Source: an uncultured Eubacteriales bacterium
GTDB taxonomy: Bacteria; Bacillota_A; Clostridia; Oscillospirales; Oscillospiraceae
Reading direction: 5' to 3'
Assembly (NCBI GenBank): GCA_900556015.1
Contig: USNH01000008.1
Coordinates: forward strand, 1-11,201
DNA length: 11,201 bases
Position numbers and translations under genes: made by a program
Shown: piece by piece, positions 1 through 6,242 of the stretch
Position numbering within the stretch: the first letter of the stretch is position 1
Layout: every line of letters starts with the position of its first letter
The notes under the pieces: model-generated
Told to the model about the DNA's origin: nothing
What the model saw: only the letters and a program-made list of their open reading frames with translations
Databases searched by the model: none

Positions 1-1838
1 GCCAGCAGCTCGACGTGGTCGCCCCGCTCGATGATCTGCCCGTGCTCCAGCACCAAAATGGCCTGGCTGTTGCGGACGGTGGACAGGCGGTGGGCGATAA
101 CGAACACGGTACGGCCCTCCATCAGGGAGTCCATGCCACGCTCGATGAGCGTCTCGGTGCGGGTGTCGATGGAGCTGGTGGCCTCGTCCAAAATCAGCAC
201 CGGCGGATCGGACACGGCGGCACGGGCGATGGCCAGGAGCTGGCGCTCACCCTGGCTCAGGCTGCCGCCGTCGCCGGTGATGACCGTGTCGTAGCCCTGG
301 GGCAGGTGGCGGATGAAGGCATCGGCGTTGGCCAGCTTGGCGGCGGCGCGCACCTCCTCATCGGTGGCGTCCAGCTTGCCATAGCGGATGTTGTCCGTCA
401 CCGTGCCGGTGAACAGGTGGGTGTCCTGCAGCACCATGCCCAGCGAACGGCGGAGGGAGCTCTTTTCGATGTCCTTCACGTCGATGCCGTCGTAGGTAAT
501 GCGGCCCTCCTGCACGTCGTAAAAGCGGTTGATCAGGTTGGTGATGGTGGTCTTGCCCGCGCCGGTAGAGCCTACGAAGGCGATCTTCTGACCGGGCTTT
601 GCGAACAGGGACACATCCCGCAGCACCGTCTTTTCCCCGTCATAGGAGAATGTCACGTGCTCCAGCCGCACGTCGCCCCGCAGCTCCACCAGCGTGCCGT
701 CGGGCTTTTTCCACGCCCAGTGGCCGGTGCGCTGCGCCGTCTCCGTCAGCGTGTCGCCGTTCTTCTCCACCCGGACGATGACCGTTTTGCCCTCGTCCGT
801 CTCCGCGGGGGCATCCATGACGGCGAAGATGCGCTCCGCGCCGGCGGCTGCCGCCAGCAGCGTGTTCACCTGCTGGCTGATCTGTGCCACCGGCTGGCTG
901 ACCTGCTTGACGTACAGCAGGTACGCGCCCAGCGAGCCCACATCGAACACGCCGCCGATGGCCAGCAGGCCGCCCACGCAGCAGGTGACGGCATAGTTGA
1001 TCTTGCTCAGGTTGCCCATGGCGGGCATCATCATGCCGGCGTAGGCCTGGGCCGCCGTGGCGGCATCGCGGTAGGCGGTGTTCAGCCCGGTGAACTGCCG
1101 GATGGCCTCCGGCTCGTGGTTGAAGACCTTGATGACCTTCTGGCCCTCGATCATCTCCTCGATATAGCCGTTCATCGCGCCCAGGGCCGCCTGCTGGCGC
1201 TGGAAATTCACACGGCTGCGCCCGCCGATGACCTTCACCACGCCGCCCATGAGCAGCAGGAACAGGAACGTGATCAGCGTCAGCCACGGGTTCAGCACGA
1301 GCATCATCACCACCGTGCCCACGAAGGTCAGTACATTGGAGATGATGCTGGCAAAGCTGCTGTTCAGCATCTCCGACACGGTGTCGATGTCGTTAGTGAA
1401 CCGGCTCATCAGGTCGCCGGACTGGTGCTGGTCGTAATACTGCACCGGCAGCGCCTGCAAATGGTCGAACAGATCCTGCCGGATGGCCGCCACCGTCCGC
1501 TGGGCTACATGAACCATGATGCGGGCGTAGGCAAAGGAGCACAGGGAGCTGAGGGCGAACATCCCGCCCAGCACCACCAGCATTTTTAAAAGTCCCGGAA
1601 AGTCGCCGGGGATGATATAGTCGTTGAGCAGGGGCTTGAGCAGGTAGCTTGAGCCCACGCTGGCCGCGCTGCTGACGATCAAACACACCGCCACCAGCAC
1701 CAGCGCGCCCTTATACCGGCCCACGTAGTGCATGAGCTTGCGGAACGTGCCCTTCATGTCCTTGGGGCGCTGGAAGCCGTGGCCCTGCGGGCCGTGGCCG
1801 TGACCGCCCCGGGTTGCGCTTCTTCTGTTCTCAGCCAT
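1..1838 (-). CDS. ABC exporter half-transporter with the consensus ATP site (C-terminal end cut off by window edge)
   Basis: Second subunit of a probable heterodimeric ABC multidrug-type exporter: an N-terminal six-helix transmembrane domain followed by a nucleotide-binding domain. 612 codons are visible, reading off the left edge just after the H-loop, so probably only a few dozen residues are missing. Walker A is GSTGAGKT (423-430), the signature is LSQGE (527-531, not the usual LSGGQ), Walker B ends LILDE with catalytic Glu552, and the switch His is His583 (AHRLST). A linker before the NBD carries the TGHWAW-type insertion I recall from clostridial pairs of this kind. The N-terminus is Gly/His-rich (GGHGHGPQGHGF, 11-22). 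The start ATG overlaps the stop of the preceding transporter gene by 8 nt and has AGGAAGGGG upstream, so it should be translationally coupled as the third gene of the MarR operon. The substrate cannot be told from sequence. Closest described types are YfiB/YfiC, LmrCD, BmrCD and TM287/288. Confidence 0.93.
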   Translation of the reverse strand, partial: MAENRRSATRGGHGHGPQGHGFQRPKDMKGTFRKLMHYVGRYKGALVLVAVCLIVSSAASVGSSYLLKPLLNDYIIPGDFPGLLKMLVVLGGMFALSSLCSFAYARIMVHVAQRTVAAIRQDLFDHLQALPVQYYDQHQSGDLMSRFTNDIDTVSEMLNSSFASIISNVLTFVGTVVMMLVLNPWLTLITFLFLLLMGGVVKVIGGRSRVNFQRQQAALGAMNGYIEEMIEGQKVIKVFNHEPEAIRQFTGLNTAYRDAATAAQAYAGMMMPAMGNLSKINYAVTCCVGGLLAIGGVFDVGSLGAYLLYVKQVSQPVAQISQQVNTLLAAAAGAERIFAVMDAPAETDEGKTVIVRVEKNGDTLTETAQRTGHWAWKKPDGTLVELRGDVRLEHVTFSYDGEKTVLRDVSLFAKPGQKIAFVGSTGAGKTTITNLINRFYDVQEGRITYDGIDVKDIEKSSLRRSLGMVLQDTHLFTGTVTDNIRYGKLDATDEEVRAAAKLANADAFIRHLPQGYDTVITGDGGSLSQGERQLLAIARAAVSDPPVLILDEATSSIDTRTETLIERGMDSLMEGRTVFVIAHRLSTVRNSQAILVLEHGQIIERGDHVELL

Positions 1839-3567
1839 CAATGCTCACCCCTTCCTGCTGGGATTCGTAGACCTCGCGGTAAATGTCACAATTCTTCATC
1901 AGCTGTTCATGCGTACCCAGACCCACCACGTGGCCGTCGTCCAGCACGATGATGCGGTCGGCATCCATGACGGAGGTGATGCGCTGGGCAATGATGAGCT
2001 TGGTGGCGTCCGGCAGCGCCGTTTTCAGCGCAGCGCGGATCTTGGCGTCGGTGGCGGTGTCCACGGCGGAGGTGGAGTCGTCCAGAATCAGCACCTTGGG
2101 CCGCCGCAGCAGTGCCCGGGCGATGCACAGGCGCTGCTTCTGCCCGCCGGACACGTTGGTGCCGCCCTGCTCGATATAGGTGTCGTAGCCATCGGGCATC
2201 TTCTCAATGAACTCGTCGGCGCAGGCCATGCGGCAGGCTTCTTCGATTTCTGCATCGGTGGCGTCCGCCCGACCCCAGCGCAGGTTCTCCCGGATCGTGC
2301 CGGAGAACAGCGTGTTCTTTTGCAGCACCATGGCGCACCCATCCCGGAGCGCCTCCATGGTGTACTCCTTCACGTTGTGGCCGCCCACATACACCCCGCC
2401 CTCGTTTACCTCGTACAGCCGGGGGATCATGCTCACCAGCGTGGTCTTGGCACTGCCCGTGCCGCCCAGGATGCCCACGGTCATGCCGCTTTCGATGTGC
2501 AGGTCGATGTCCGTCAGATTCCAGCCCTCGGCGGTGGGGTGATACTTGAAATACACGTGGTCGAAACGGATGTCGCCGTTTTCCACGGTCAGCGCCCTGT
2601 CCGCGCCGCCATCGGTGATCTGCGGCTGCTCGTCCAGCACCTCCACCACGCGCTTGCCGCAGGCGATGGCGCGGGTCAGGATCATCAGCACCATGGACAC
2701 CATCATCAGCGACATCAGTATCTCGCTGGCGTAGGTGAAGAACGCCATCAGGTCGCCGGAGAGCAGCGTGCCCTCCACCACGTCATGACCGCCCAGCCAC
2801 ATGATGGACACGATCGTGCCGCCCATGAGCATGATCATAATGGGCATGAACGTGACCACGAAGCCGAAGGCCCGCTCGGCGGTGTCGCGCAGCTTATCAC
2901 TGCGGACGCGGAATTTCTCCTTTTCCTCGTCCTCCCGGACAAAGGATTTTACCACCCGCACGGCGTTCAGGTTCTCCTGCACCACCAGGTTCATGTCGTC
3001 GGTGGCGCTTTGCAGCGCCGTGAAAAACGGGCCGACGTAGCGGATGACGATGACCACAGCGATGATCAGCAGCGGGATGACCACCAGGAATACCTGGCTC
3101 AGGTCCGGGCTGATCTCCATGGCCTTGATGAGGGCCGTGACCAGCATCACCGGGGCGCGGACGCACATCCGCATCCCCATGAACAGCGTCATCTGCACGG
3201 AGGAGATGTCGTTGGTCAGCCGGGTGATGAGGCTGGCGGTGGAGAAATGCTCGATATTGGCAAACGAGAACCGCTGCACCTGCTCGTACTCCGCCTGGCG
3301 CAGGTTCGCGCCGAAGCCCATGGACGCCTTGGCGGCCAGAGCCGCTGCGCCCACGCCGCACAGCAGCGCCGCGATGGACATGAGGAACATCTTCAGCCCC
3401 GTCAGCAGGATGTAGCTCCTGTCGCCGCCGGCGATGCCCACGTCCACGATCTCACTCATAGCCTGGGGCAGCTCCAGCTCCAGCACGGACTCGCCCACGG
3501 AGCACAGCACGCCCAGCAGAATAAACAGTCGATAGCCCTTGGTATACCGGGCCAGCTTTTTCAGCAT
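1831..3567 (-). CDS. ABC exporter half-transporter with a degenerate ATP site
   Basis: First subunit of the heterodimeric exporter, 578 aa, a full-length TMD-NBD half-transporter. Hydrophobic segments lie near residues 13-28, 55-78, 135-150, 157-177, 236-258 and 272-297; the NBD starts near 330. Walker A is GGTGSAKT (368-375, Ala instead of the last Gly), the Q-loop Gln is 416, and the signature is a good VSGGQ (472-476). Walker B ends LILDD, so Asp497 replaces the catalytic Glu, and the switch His is Gln528 (AQRITS). These are the substitutions known from degenerate sites of heterodimeric exporters. Its intact VSGGQ would complete the partner's catalytic site, and the partner's unusual LSQGE would face this degenerate one. 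The ATG lies within the end of the MarR gene (7-nt overlap, ATGCTGA), with GGAGGAGG 10 nt upstream. Cargo is unknown; a MarR-linked drug or toxic-metabolite exporter is the likely role. Confidence 0.95.
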   Translation of the reverse strand: MLKKLARYTKGYRLFILLGVLCSVGESVLELELPQAMSEIVDVGIAGGDRSYILLTGLKMFLMSIAALLCGVGAAALAAKASMGFGANLRQAEYEQVQRFSFANIEHFSTASLITRLTNDISSVQMTLFMGMRMCVRAPVMLVTALIKAMEISPDLSQVFLVVIPLLIIAVVIVIRYVGPFFTALQSATDDMNLVVQENLNAVRVVKSFVREDEEKEKFRVRSDKLRDTAERAFGFVVTFMPIMIMLMGGTIVSIMWLGGHDVVEGTLLSGDLMAFFTYASEILMSLMMVSMVLMILTRAIACGKRVVEVLDEQPQITDGGADRALTVENGDIRFDHVYFKYHPTAEGWNLTDIDLHIESGMTVGILGGTGSAKTTLVSMIPRLYEVNEGGVYVGGHNVKEYTMEALRDGCAMVLQKNTLFSGTIRENLRWGRADATDAEIEEACRMACADEFIEKMPDGYDTYIEQGGTNVSGGQKQRLCIARALLRRPKVLILDDSTSAVDTATDAKIRAALKTALPDATKLIIAQRITSVMDADRIIVLDDGHVVGLGTHEQLMKNCDIYREVYESQQEGVSIDG

Positions 3568-4016
3568 GGATCTATTTCCTCCTCCAGATTGCGGGCCACC
3601 CGCAGCAGGAAGCTAAGCAGCTGCTGCTTTTCCTCCTCGGTGAAGTTCCGCTCCAAACGCTGGTTTACCTGCCGCACCACGGCGGTGAACCTGTCATAAA
3701 ACTGCATTCCCTGCTCCGTCAGCTCCAAAATACGGCAGCGCCCATCGGTCTTGCTGGCCGTCCGCCGCAGCAGCTCCTTTTCCTCCAGCCGGTCCACGAT
3801 GCCGTTGACGGTGCTGGGCTTTACCATAAGATACCGCTCCAGCGTTTTTTGATTTACCTCGCCCGGCGCATCGTGCAGAAACGTCAGGGTGCGGCACTGC
3901 ATGGGCGACACATCGTATTCCCGCAGCAGCCGGTTCATGAACTTGTGGGTCTGGTGGTCGCAGTACCCCAGCAGCATCCCGAAGTGCGTGGGCCGCTCCG
4001 TAAGGCAGTCCTTCAT
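3561..4016 (-). CDS. MarR-family transcriptional regulator
   Basis: 151-aa winged-helix DNA-binding protein of usual MarR length. Helical dimerisation segments lie at the N-terminus (about 10-33) and C-terminus (about 105-148). The recognition-helix region is near 66-83 (KPSTVNGIVDRLEEK), followed by the wing containing RRTASKTDGRCRILELTEQG (84-103), which has the DGR core typical of the family. It is the first gene of an operon with the two ABC exporter subunits, overlapping the next gene by 7 nt. By analogy with other MarR-exporter operons it probably represses the whole operon until a ligand, perhaps an export substrate, binds. The start is well supported: AGGAGGG lies upstream of the ATG, which is downstream of a clear promoter. 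Five cysteines (4, 19, 41, 94, 151) are present; whether any senses oxidants is not visible. The ligand is unknown. Confidence 0.92.
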   Translation of the reverse strand: MKDCLTERPTHFGMLLGYCDHQTHKFMNRLLREYDVSPMQCRTLTFLHDAPGEVNQKTLERYLMVKPSTVNGIVDRLEEKELLRRTASKTDGRCRILELTEQGMQFYDRFTAVVRQVNQRLERNFTEEEKQQLLSFLLRVARNLEEEIDPC

Positions 4017-4037
4017 GGCAGTCCCTCCTATTCATTT

Positions 4038-4076
4038 TAATATTTAGCATACGAATTATTAGCGGGCTAAATATTA
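4038..4076. promoter_or_regulatory. Inverted repeat, likely MarR operator
   Basis: Perfect 11-bp arms TAATATTTAGC (4038-4048) and GCTAAATATTA (4066-4076) are separated by 17 bp. A further TTAGC (4059-4063) inside the spacer forms a second, tighter palindrome, TTAGC-GG-GCTAA (4059-4070). The right arm contains the -10 hexamer of the marR promoter, and the left arm lies in the early transcribed leader, so a protein bound here would block initiation. The position and symmetry suit a MarR dimer (or two) and autorepression. Binding itself is inferred. Confidence 0.7.
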
Positions 4077-4099
4077 CCACGCAGGGTTTTAGTTGTCAA
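4071..4099 (-). promoter_or_regulatory. Sigma-A-type promoter of the marR-ABC operon
   Basis: On the minus strand, TTGACA (4099-4094) is followed after exactly 17 bp by TAATAT (4076-4071), with a predicted start near 4064. The -35 is a perfect consensus, so the promoter should be strong when not repressed. The -10 lies in the inverted repeat described as the operator. The leader to the ATG at 4016 is about 48 nt and A+T-rich, unlike the surrounding GC-rich DNA. Confidence 0.85.
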
Positions 4100-4152
4100 C
4101 CCCGCGGCGGCGGTGGGGCTGTAAACAATTTGTGAATTGCCTGTCAGCGCCA

Positions 4153-4181
4153 TTGACTTCCCGCGTCGCGCCCTGTATGAT
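4153..4181 (+). promoter_or_regulatory. Orphan plus-strand promoter divergent from marR
   Basis: TTGACT (4153-4158), 17-bp spacer, TATGAT (4176-4181), with a predicted start near 4188. It points away from marR and towards a terminator with no plus-strand gene in between. A small palindrome CAATT-TGTG-AATTG (4126-4139) lies just upstream of the -35 and could be a regulator site. Both hexamers match the consensus in five of six positions. No transcript data are available. Confidence 0.55.
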
Positions 4182-4187
4182 AACCTT

Positions 4188-4270
4188 GTCCAAAGAAAAT
4201 GTCTTGAACCATTGTTATTCTCTCTCCTTTTACAAAAAAGAAAGCGGCCTTAATGGCCGCTTTCTTTTTT
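4188..4270 (+). ncRNA. Candidate small RNA of about 80 nt
   Basis: The interval lies between the orphan plus-strand promoter and a strong intrinsic terminator. A transcript from about 4188 would hold about 45 nt of poorly structured sequence, including the CU-rich stretch TTCTCTCTCCTTTT (4218-4231), and would end in the hairpin at 4234-4270. It contains no start codon with a ribosome binding site. CU-rich unpaired stretches complementary to Shine-Dalgarno sequences are common in Firmicutes regulatory RNAs; this one could pair with AGGAGAG-type sites. I recognise no known RNA family. It could instead be the remnant of a lost gene, or the promoter could be fortuitous. Confidence 0.4.
4234..4270. 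terminator. Bidirectional intrinsic terminator
   Basis: Perfect 16-bp arms AAAAAAGAAAGCGGCC (4234-4249) and its complement (4255-4270) surround a 5-nt loop, with a T-run on either strand. It lies 6 nt after the tmcAL stop codon, so it ends tmcAL on the minus strand and keeps that transcript out of the marR promoter region. It would also end the candidate plus-strand RNA. Confidence 0.9.
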
Positions 4271-4275
4271 GCTCC

Positions 4276-5454
4276 CTATACCATCAGCGGTGTGGCCCGC
4301 ATATCCCCGCCGGGACGTTCCAAGCGGGGACAGGCCAGCGCCCGCAGGTCGGCGCACCGGCTCTCCAGCGCCAGCAGCGATGCGGCCTCGCCGCCCAGCG
4401 CGGCGGCGTCCGCCGGCTTTGTCAGCACCGGCACGCCGCCACGGCGCATCTGCCGCAGCAGGGCGCGGCCCGTCTCGTTGGCCGCCAGCACCCGCACATA
4501 CGGCATCCGCGGCGGTACGTCCTCCGGCAGCCCCAGCCACGCGCCCAGCACCATGCGCCGCAGCCGCGCCATGGGATACCGCTTCGTCTTGGCGGCGGCC
4601 AGCACCTCCGCCACGGACGTGCCCTCCTGCGCCGCCCGATAGAGCCGGTGGTACAGCCCCTCGCCGCCTTGGTCATACGGTCGCCAGTCCGCCTCTGACA
4701 TGGTACGCAGCCGGTACAGAATGGCCCGCTCGCACAGCGCCGGGTCGGCGATGCGCCCCGCCTGCACCTCCCGGCGCAGGATGTCCGCCGCGTCGTCGGG
4801 CATGAACGCGCAGGCCTCCCCCACCGCGCCCTGTCCCAGCAGCGTGCGAAGATGGGACGCGGAGGATGTCCCCGCCTCCGGCGGGCCGTCGTGCCCCGCG
4901 CCTATGCGGGGGATGGTCGCGGCGTTCAGGCCGTTTCCCTGCCGGACTATGGCCCGCAGGTACTCCACCGCCAAAATGTTGTTGGGCTGTGCCAGCAGCG
5001 ATGCGTCTACGCCGGGCAGCGTCCCCAGCGCCTGCTGCCGTGCGGCGGCGAAGGTGACGCCGTCCTCCTGCCTGTCCCGCAGCGCACGGGTAAACGCGGG
5101 ACTGTCCAAACCCTCCGCCGCGGCGCGCAGGGCGGCCAGGTCGCCGGATTCCGAGCCGAACAGCAGCGTGTCCACCACCCCGGTCCGGGCCAGCAGCGAC
5201 ACGCCGCCCTCGGCGAACCGCTCCGCCGTGGCCATGGCCCACAGCACCGGCAGCTCCAGCACCAGATCCGCGCCGCACCGAACGGCCATCTCCGCACGGG
5301 CCGCCTTGGACACGGCGGCGAAGCTGCCCCGCTGGGTGAAGCTGCCGCTCATGGCGCACACCACGGCGGACGCGCCCATGGCCCGGGCCTGGCCCAGCAG
5401 GTGGGCGTGTCCCCGGTGCAGGGGGTCAAATTCGCAGATAATACCGACGTTCAT
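4276..5454 (-). CDS. tmcAL: tRNA(Met) cytidine acetate ligase TmcAL
   Basis: 392-aa cytoplasmic enzyme of the YlbM/TmcAL family, which uses acetate and ATP (via acetyl-AMP) to acetylate wobble C34 of elongator tRNA-Met, helping to prevent misreading of AUA. Family landmarks: nucleotidyltransferase start GIICEFDPLHRGH with the HxGH motif at 13-16; MSGSFTQRG (35-43); DLVLELPV (63-70); PNNILAVEY (157-165); SASHLR (198-203), the second nucleotide-binding signature. Length is normal for the family. The ATG follows GAGAGGAG at good spacing. It is monocistronic, ending at a strong terminator, and is divergent from mtnN-luxS with which it seems to share a palindromic control region. Older annotation calls this family a nucleotidyltransferase or UPF0348. 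The C-terminal 150 residues are more Arg/Ala-rich and less conserved, as is usual. Confidence in the family is high; the function comes from studied homologues. Confidence 0.94.
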   Translation of the reverse strand: MNVGIICEFDPLHRGHAHLLGQARAMGASAVVCAMSGSFTQRGSFAAVSKAARAEMAVRCGADLVLELPVLWAMATAERFAEGGVSLLARTGVVDTLLFGSESGDLAALRAAAEGLDSPAFTRALRDRQEDGVTFAAARQQALGTLPGVDASLLAQPNNILAVEYLRAIVRQGNGLNAATIPRIGAGHDGPPEAGTSSASHLRTLLGQGAVGEACAFMPDDAADILRREVQAGRIADPALCERAILYRLRTMSEADWRPYDQGGEGLYHRLYRAAQEGTSVAEVLAAAKTKRYPMARLRRMVLGAWLGLPEDVPPRMPYVRVLAANETGRALLRQMRRGGVPVLTKPADAAALGGEAASLLALESRCADLRALACPRLERPGGDMRATPLMV

Positions 5455-5480
5455 GGCGGCACTCCTCTCGTTTTTTCTCT

Positions 5481-5509
5481 ATTTTACATAGAGGACGGCG
5501 GAAATGCAA
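5481..5509 (-). promoter_or_regulatory. Probable tmcAL promoter
   Basis: On the minus strand, a weak -35 TTGCAT (5509-5504) lies 17 bp from TAAAAT (5486-5481), giving a start near 5474 and a short leader with the ribosome binding site. The -35 matches consensus at only three positions, so this is tentative. It is 1 nt from the -35 of the divergent mtnN promoter, and both lie within the same palindrome. Confidence 0.5.
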
Positions 5510-5525
5510 CTTGACATTTCCGCCG
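5496..5525. repeat. Palindrome at the divergent tmcAL / mtnN-luxS promoters
   Basis: Perfect 11-bp arms CGGCGGAAATG (5496-5506) and CATTTCCGCCG (5515-5525) flank an 8-nt centre, CAACTTGA. The consensus -35 TTGACA of mtnN-luxS (5511-5516) and the putative tmcAL -35 (5504-5509) both straddle the centre. A T-run is absent and the site lies upstream of both genes, so it is not a terminator. It is best read as an operator for an unknown dimeric regulator. Confidence 0.65.
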
Positions 5526-5540
5526 CCGTGTATTTACAAT
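5511..5540 (+). promoter_or_regulatory. Promoter of mtnN-luxS
   Basis: TTGACA (5511-5516), 18-bp spacer, TACAAT (5535-5540), with a predicted start near 5547, leaving about 24 nt of leader to the ATG at 5571. The -35 is a perfect match. It overlaps the right half of the palindrome, so a protein bound there would compete with RNA polymerase. Confidence 0.8.
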
Positions 5541-5570
5541 GAAGAAAACATAAGAAACGAGGAACTGACT

Positions 5571-6242
5571 ATGCTGACTGGACTGCTGTACGCCATGAAG
5601 GGCGAGATCGAGAGCCTGCTGCCGCCGGACGCCGCGCCGGAGCGGACGGAGGCTGGCGTGCTGTTTTACCGCCTGCGTCCCGACCTGGTGGCCTGCTGCG
5701 GCGGCGTGGGCAAGGTGAACGCCGCCATGGCCACCCAGCTGTTTATCGACCTGTACCGCCCGGGGCGCATCATCAACGTGGGCGTGGCGGGCTGCTTTGA
5801 GAATGTGCCCATCGGCACGCTGGTGCTGGCGGAGAAGTTCATGCAGCACGATGTGGACACCACCGGCATCGGCGACCCCATCGGCCTGGTGTCCACGGTG
5901 AACCGGGTGGATTTCCCCACTGCCGACCTGGACAAGGCCAGGGCCGCCATGGATAGAGCGGGCTTCCCCTACCGGGTGGGCAGCGTGGCCACCGGCGAAT
6001 GGTTCGCCACGGAGTGTGACCGGGCGCGCTGGATCGCCGCCACGTTCCACCCCCTGCTCATCGAAATGGAGGGCGGCGCGGCGGCCCAGGTGTGCCTTCG
6101 CAACGGCGTGCCGTTCATGGCGCTGAAGTCCGTGTCCGACTGTGTGCTGGAGCACCACGACTTCTACTTCAACTTCCCCCAGGCTATGAAGGACCTGAAC
6201 CGCGTGGCGCTGGCCCTTGTGGACGGATTGGAGGCGGAATGA
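5571..6242 (+). CDS. mtnN: 5'-methylthioadenosine / S-adenosylhomocysteine nucleosidase
   Basis: 223-aa Pfs-type nucleosidase that removes adenine from S-adenosylhomocysteine, giving S-ribosylhomocysteine for LuxS, and from methylthioadenosine. Visible motifs: AMKGEIESLL with Glu12 at the same position as E. coli MtnN Glu12; GGVGKVNAAMATQ (44-56); INVGVAGCF (68-76); EMEGGAAAQVC (165-175) with Glu167; and KSVSD with Asp190. Glu167 and Asp190 are 23 residues apart, as are E. coli Glu174 and Asp197. The ATG at 5571 was chosen because GAGGAA lies upstream and homologues start here. An in-frame TTG at 5511 falls inside the -35 box and cannot be transcribed from this promoter. The stop overlaps the luxS start (TGATG), so the two consecutive pathway steps are coupled. 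The protein is cytosolic. Confidence 0.95.
   Translation: MLTGLLYAMKGEIESLLPPDAAPERTEAGVLFYRLRPDLVACCGGVGKVNAAMATQLFIDLYRPGRIINVGVAGCFENVPIGTLVLAEKFMQHDVDTTGIGDPIGLVSTVNRVDFPTADLDKARAAMDRAGFPYRVGSVATGEWFATECDRARWIAATFHPLLIEMEGGAAAQVCLRNGVPFMALKSVSDCVLEHHDFYFNFPQAMKDLNRVALALVDGLEAE

Noticed and set aside
15..1589. Plus-strand open frame of 524 codons
   Set aside because: Antisense shadow of the ABC half-transporter: low-complexity His/Gln/Asp/Gly-rich translation, no ribosome binding site, no domain. It arises from GC-rich codon use on the other strand.
1909..3699. Plus-strand open frame of 596 codons
   Set aside because: Antisense to the other ABC half-transporter and the marR end. The His/Asp/Gln-rich translation has no recognisable fold, while the minus-strand frame has all ABC motifs.
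4177..4275. Possible small peptide starting at ATG 4177
   Set aside because: The ATG lies in the predicted -10 box, so it would not be transcribed from that promoter, and there is no ribosome binding site. The reading runs through the terminator hairpin.
4673..5359. Overlapping minus- and plus-strand frames within tmcAL
   Set aside because: Arg/Gly/Ala-rich shadow translations; only the frame at 4276-5454 carries TmcAL motifs.
5496..5525. Palindrome as an intrinsic terminator
   Set aside because: It is upstream of both flanking genes, with no T-run after it on either strand, and it overlaps promoter elements.
5511..5570. Upstream start of mtnN at 5511
   Set aside because: The start would be a TTG inside the -35 TTGACA, upstream of the transcription start. 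Glu12 numbering and the ribosome binding site support 5571.
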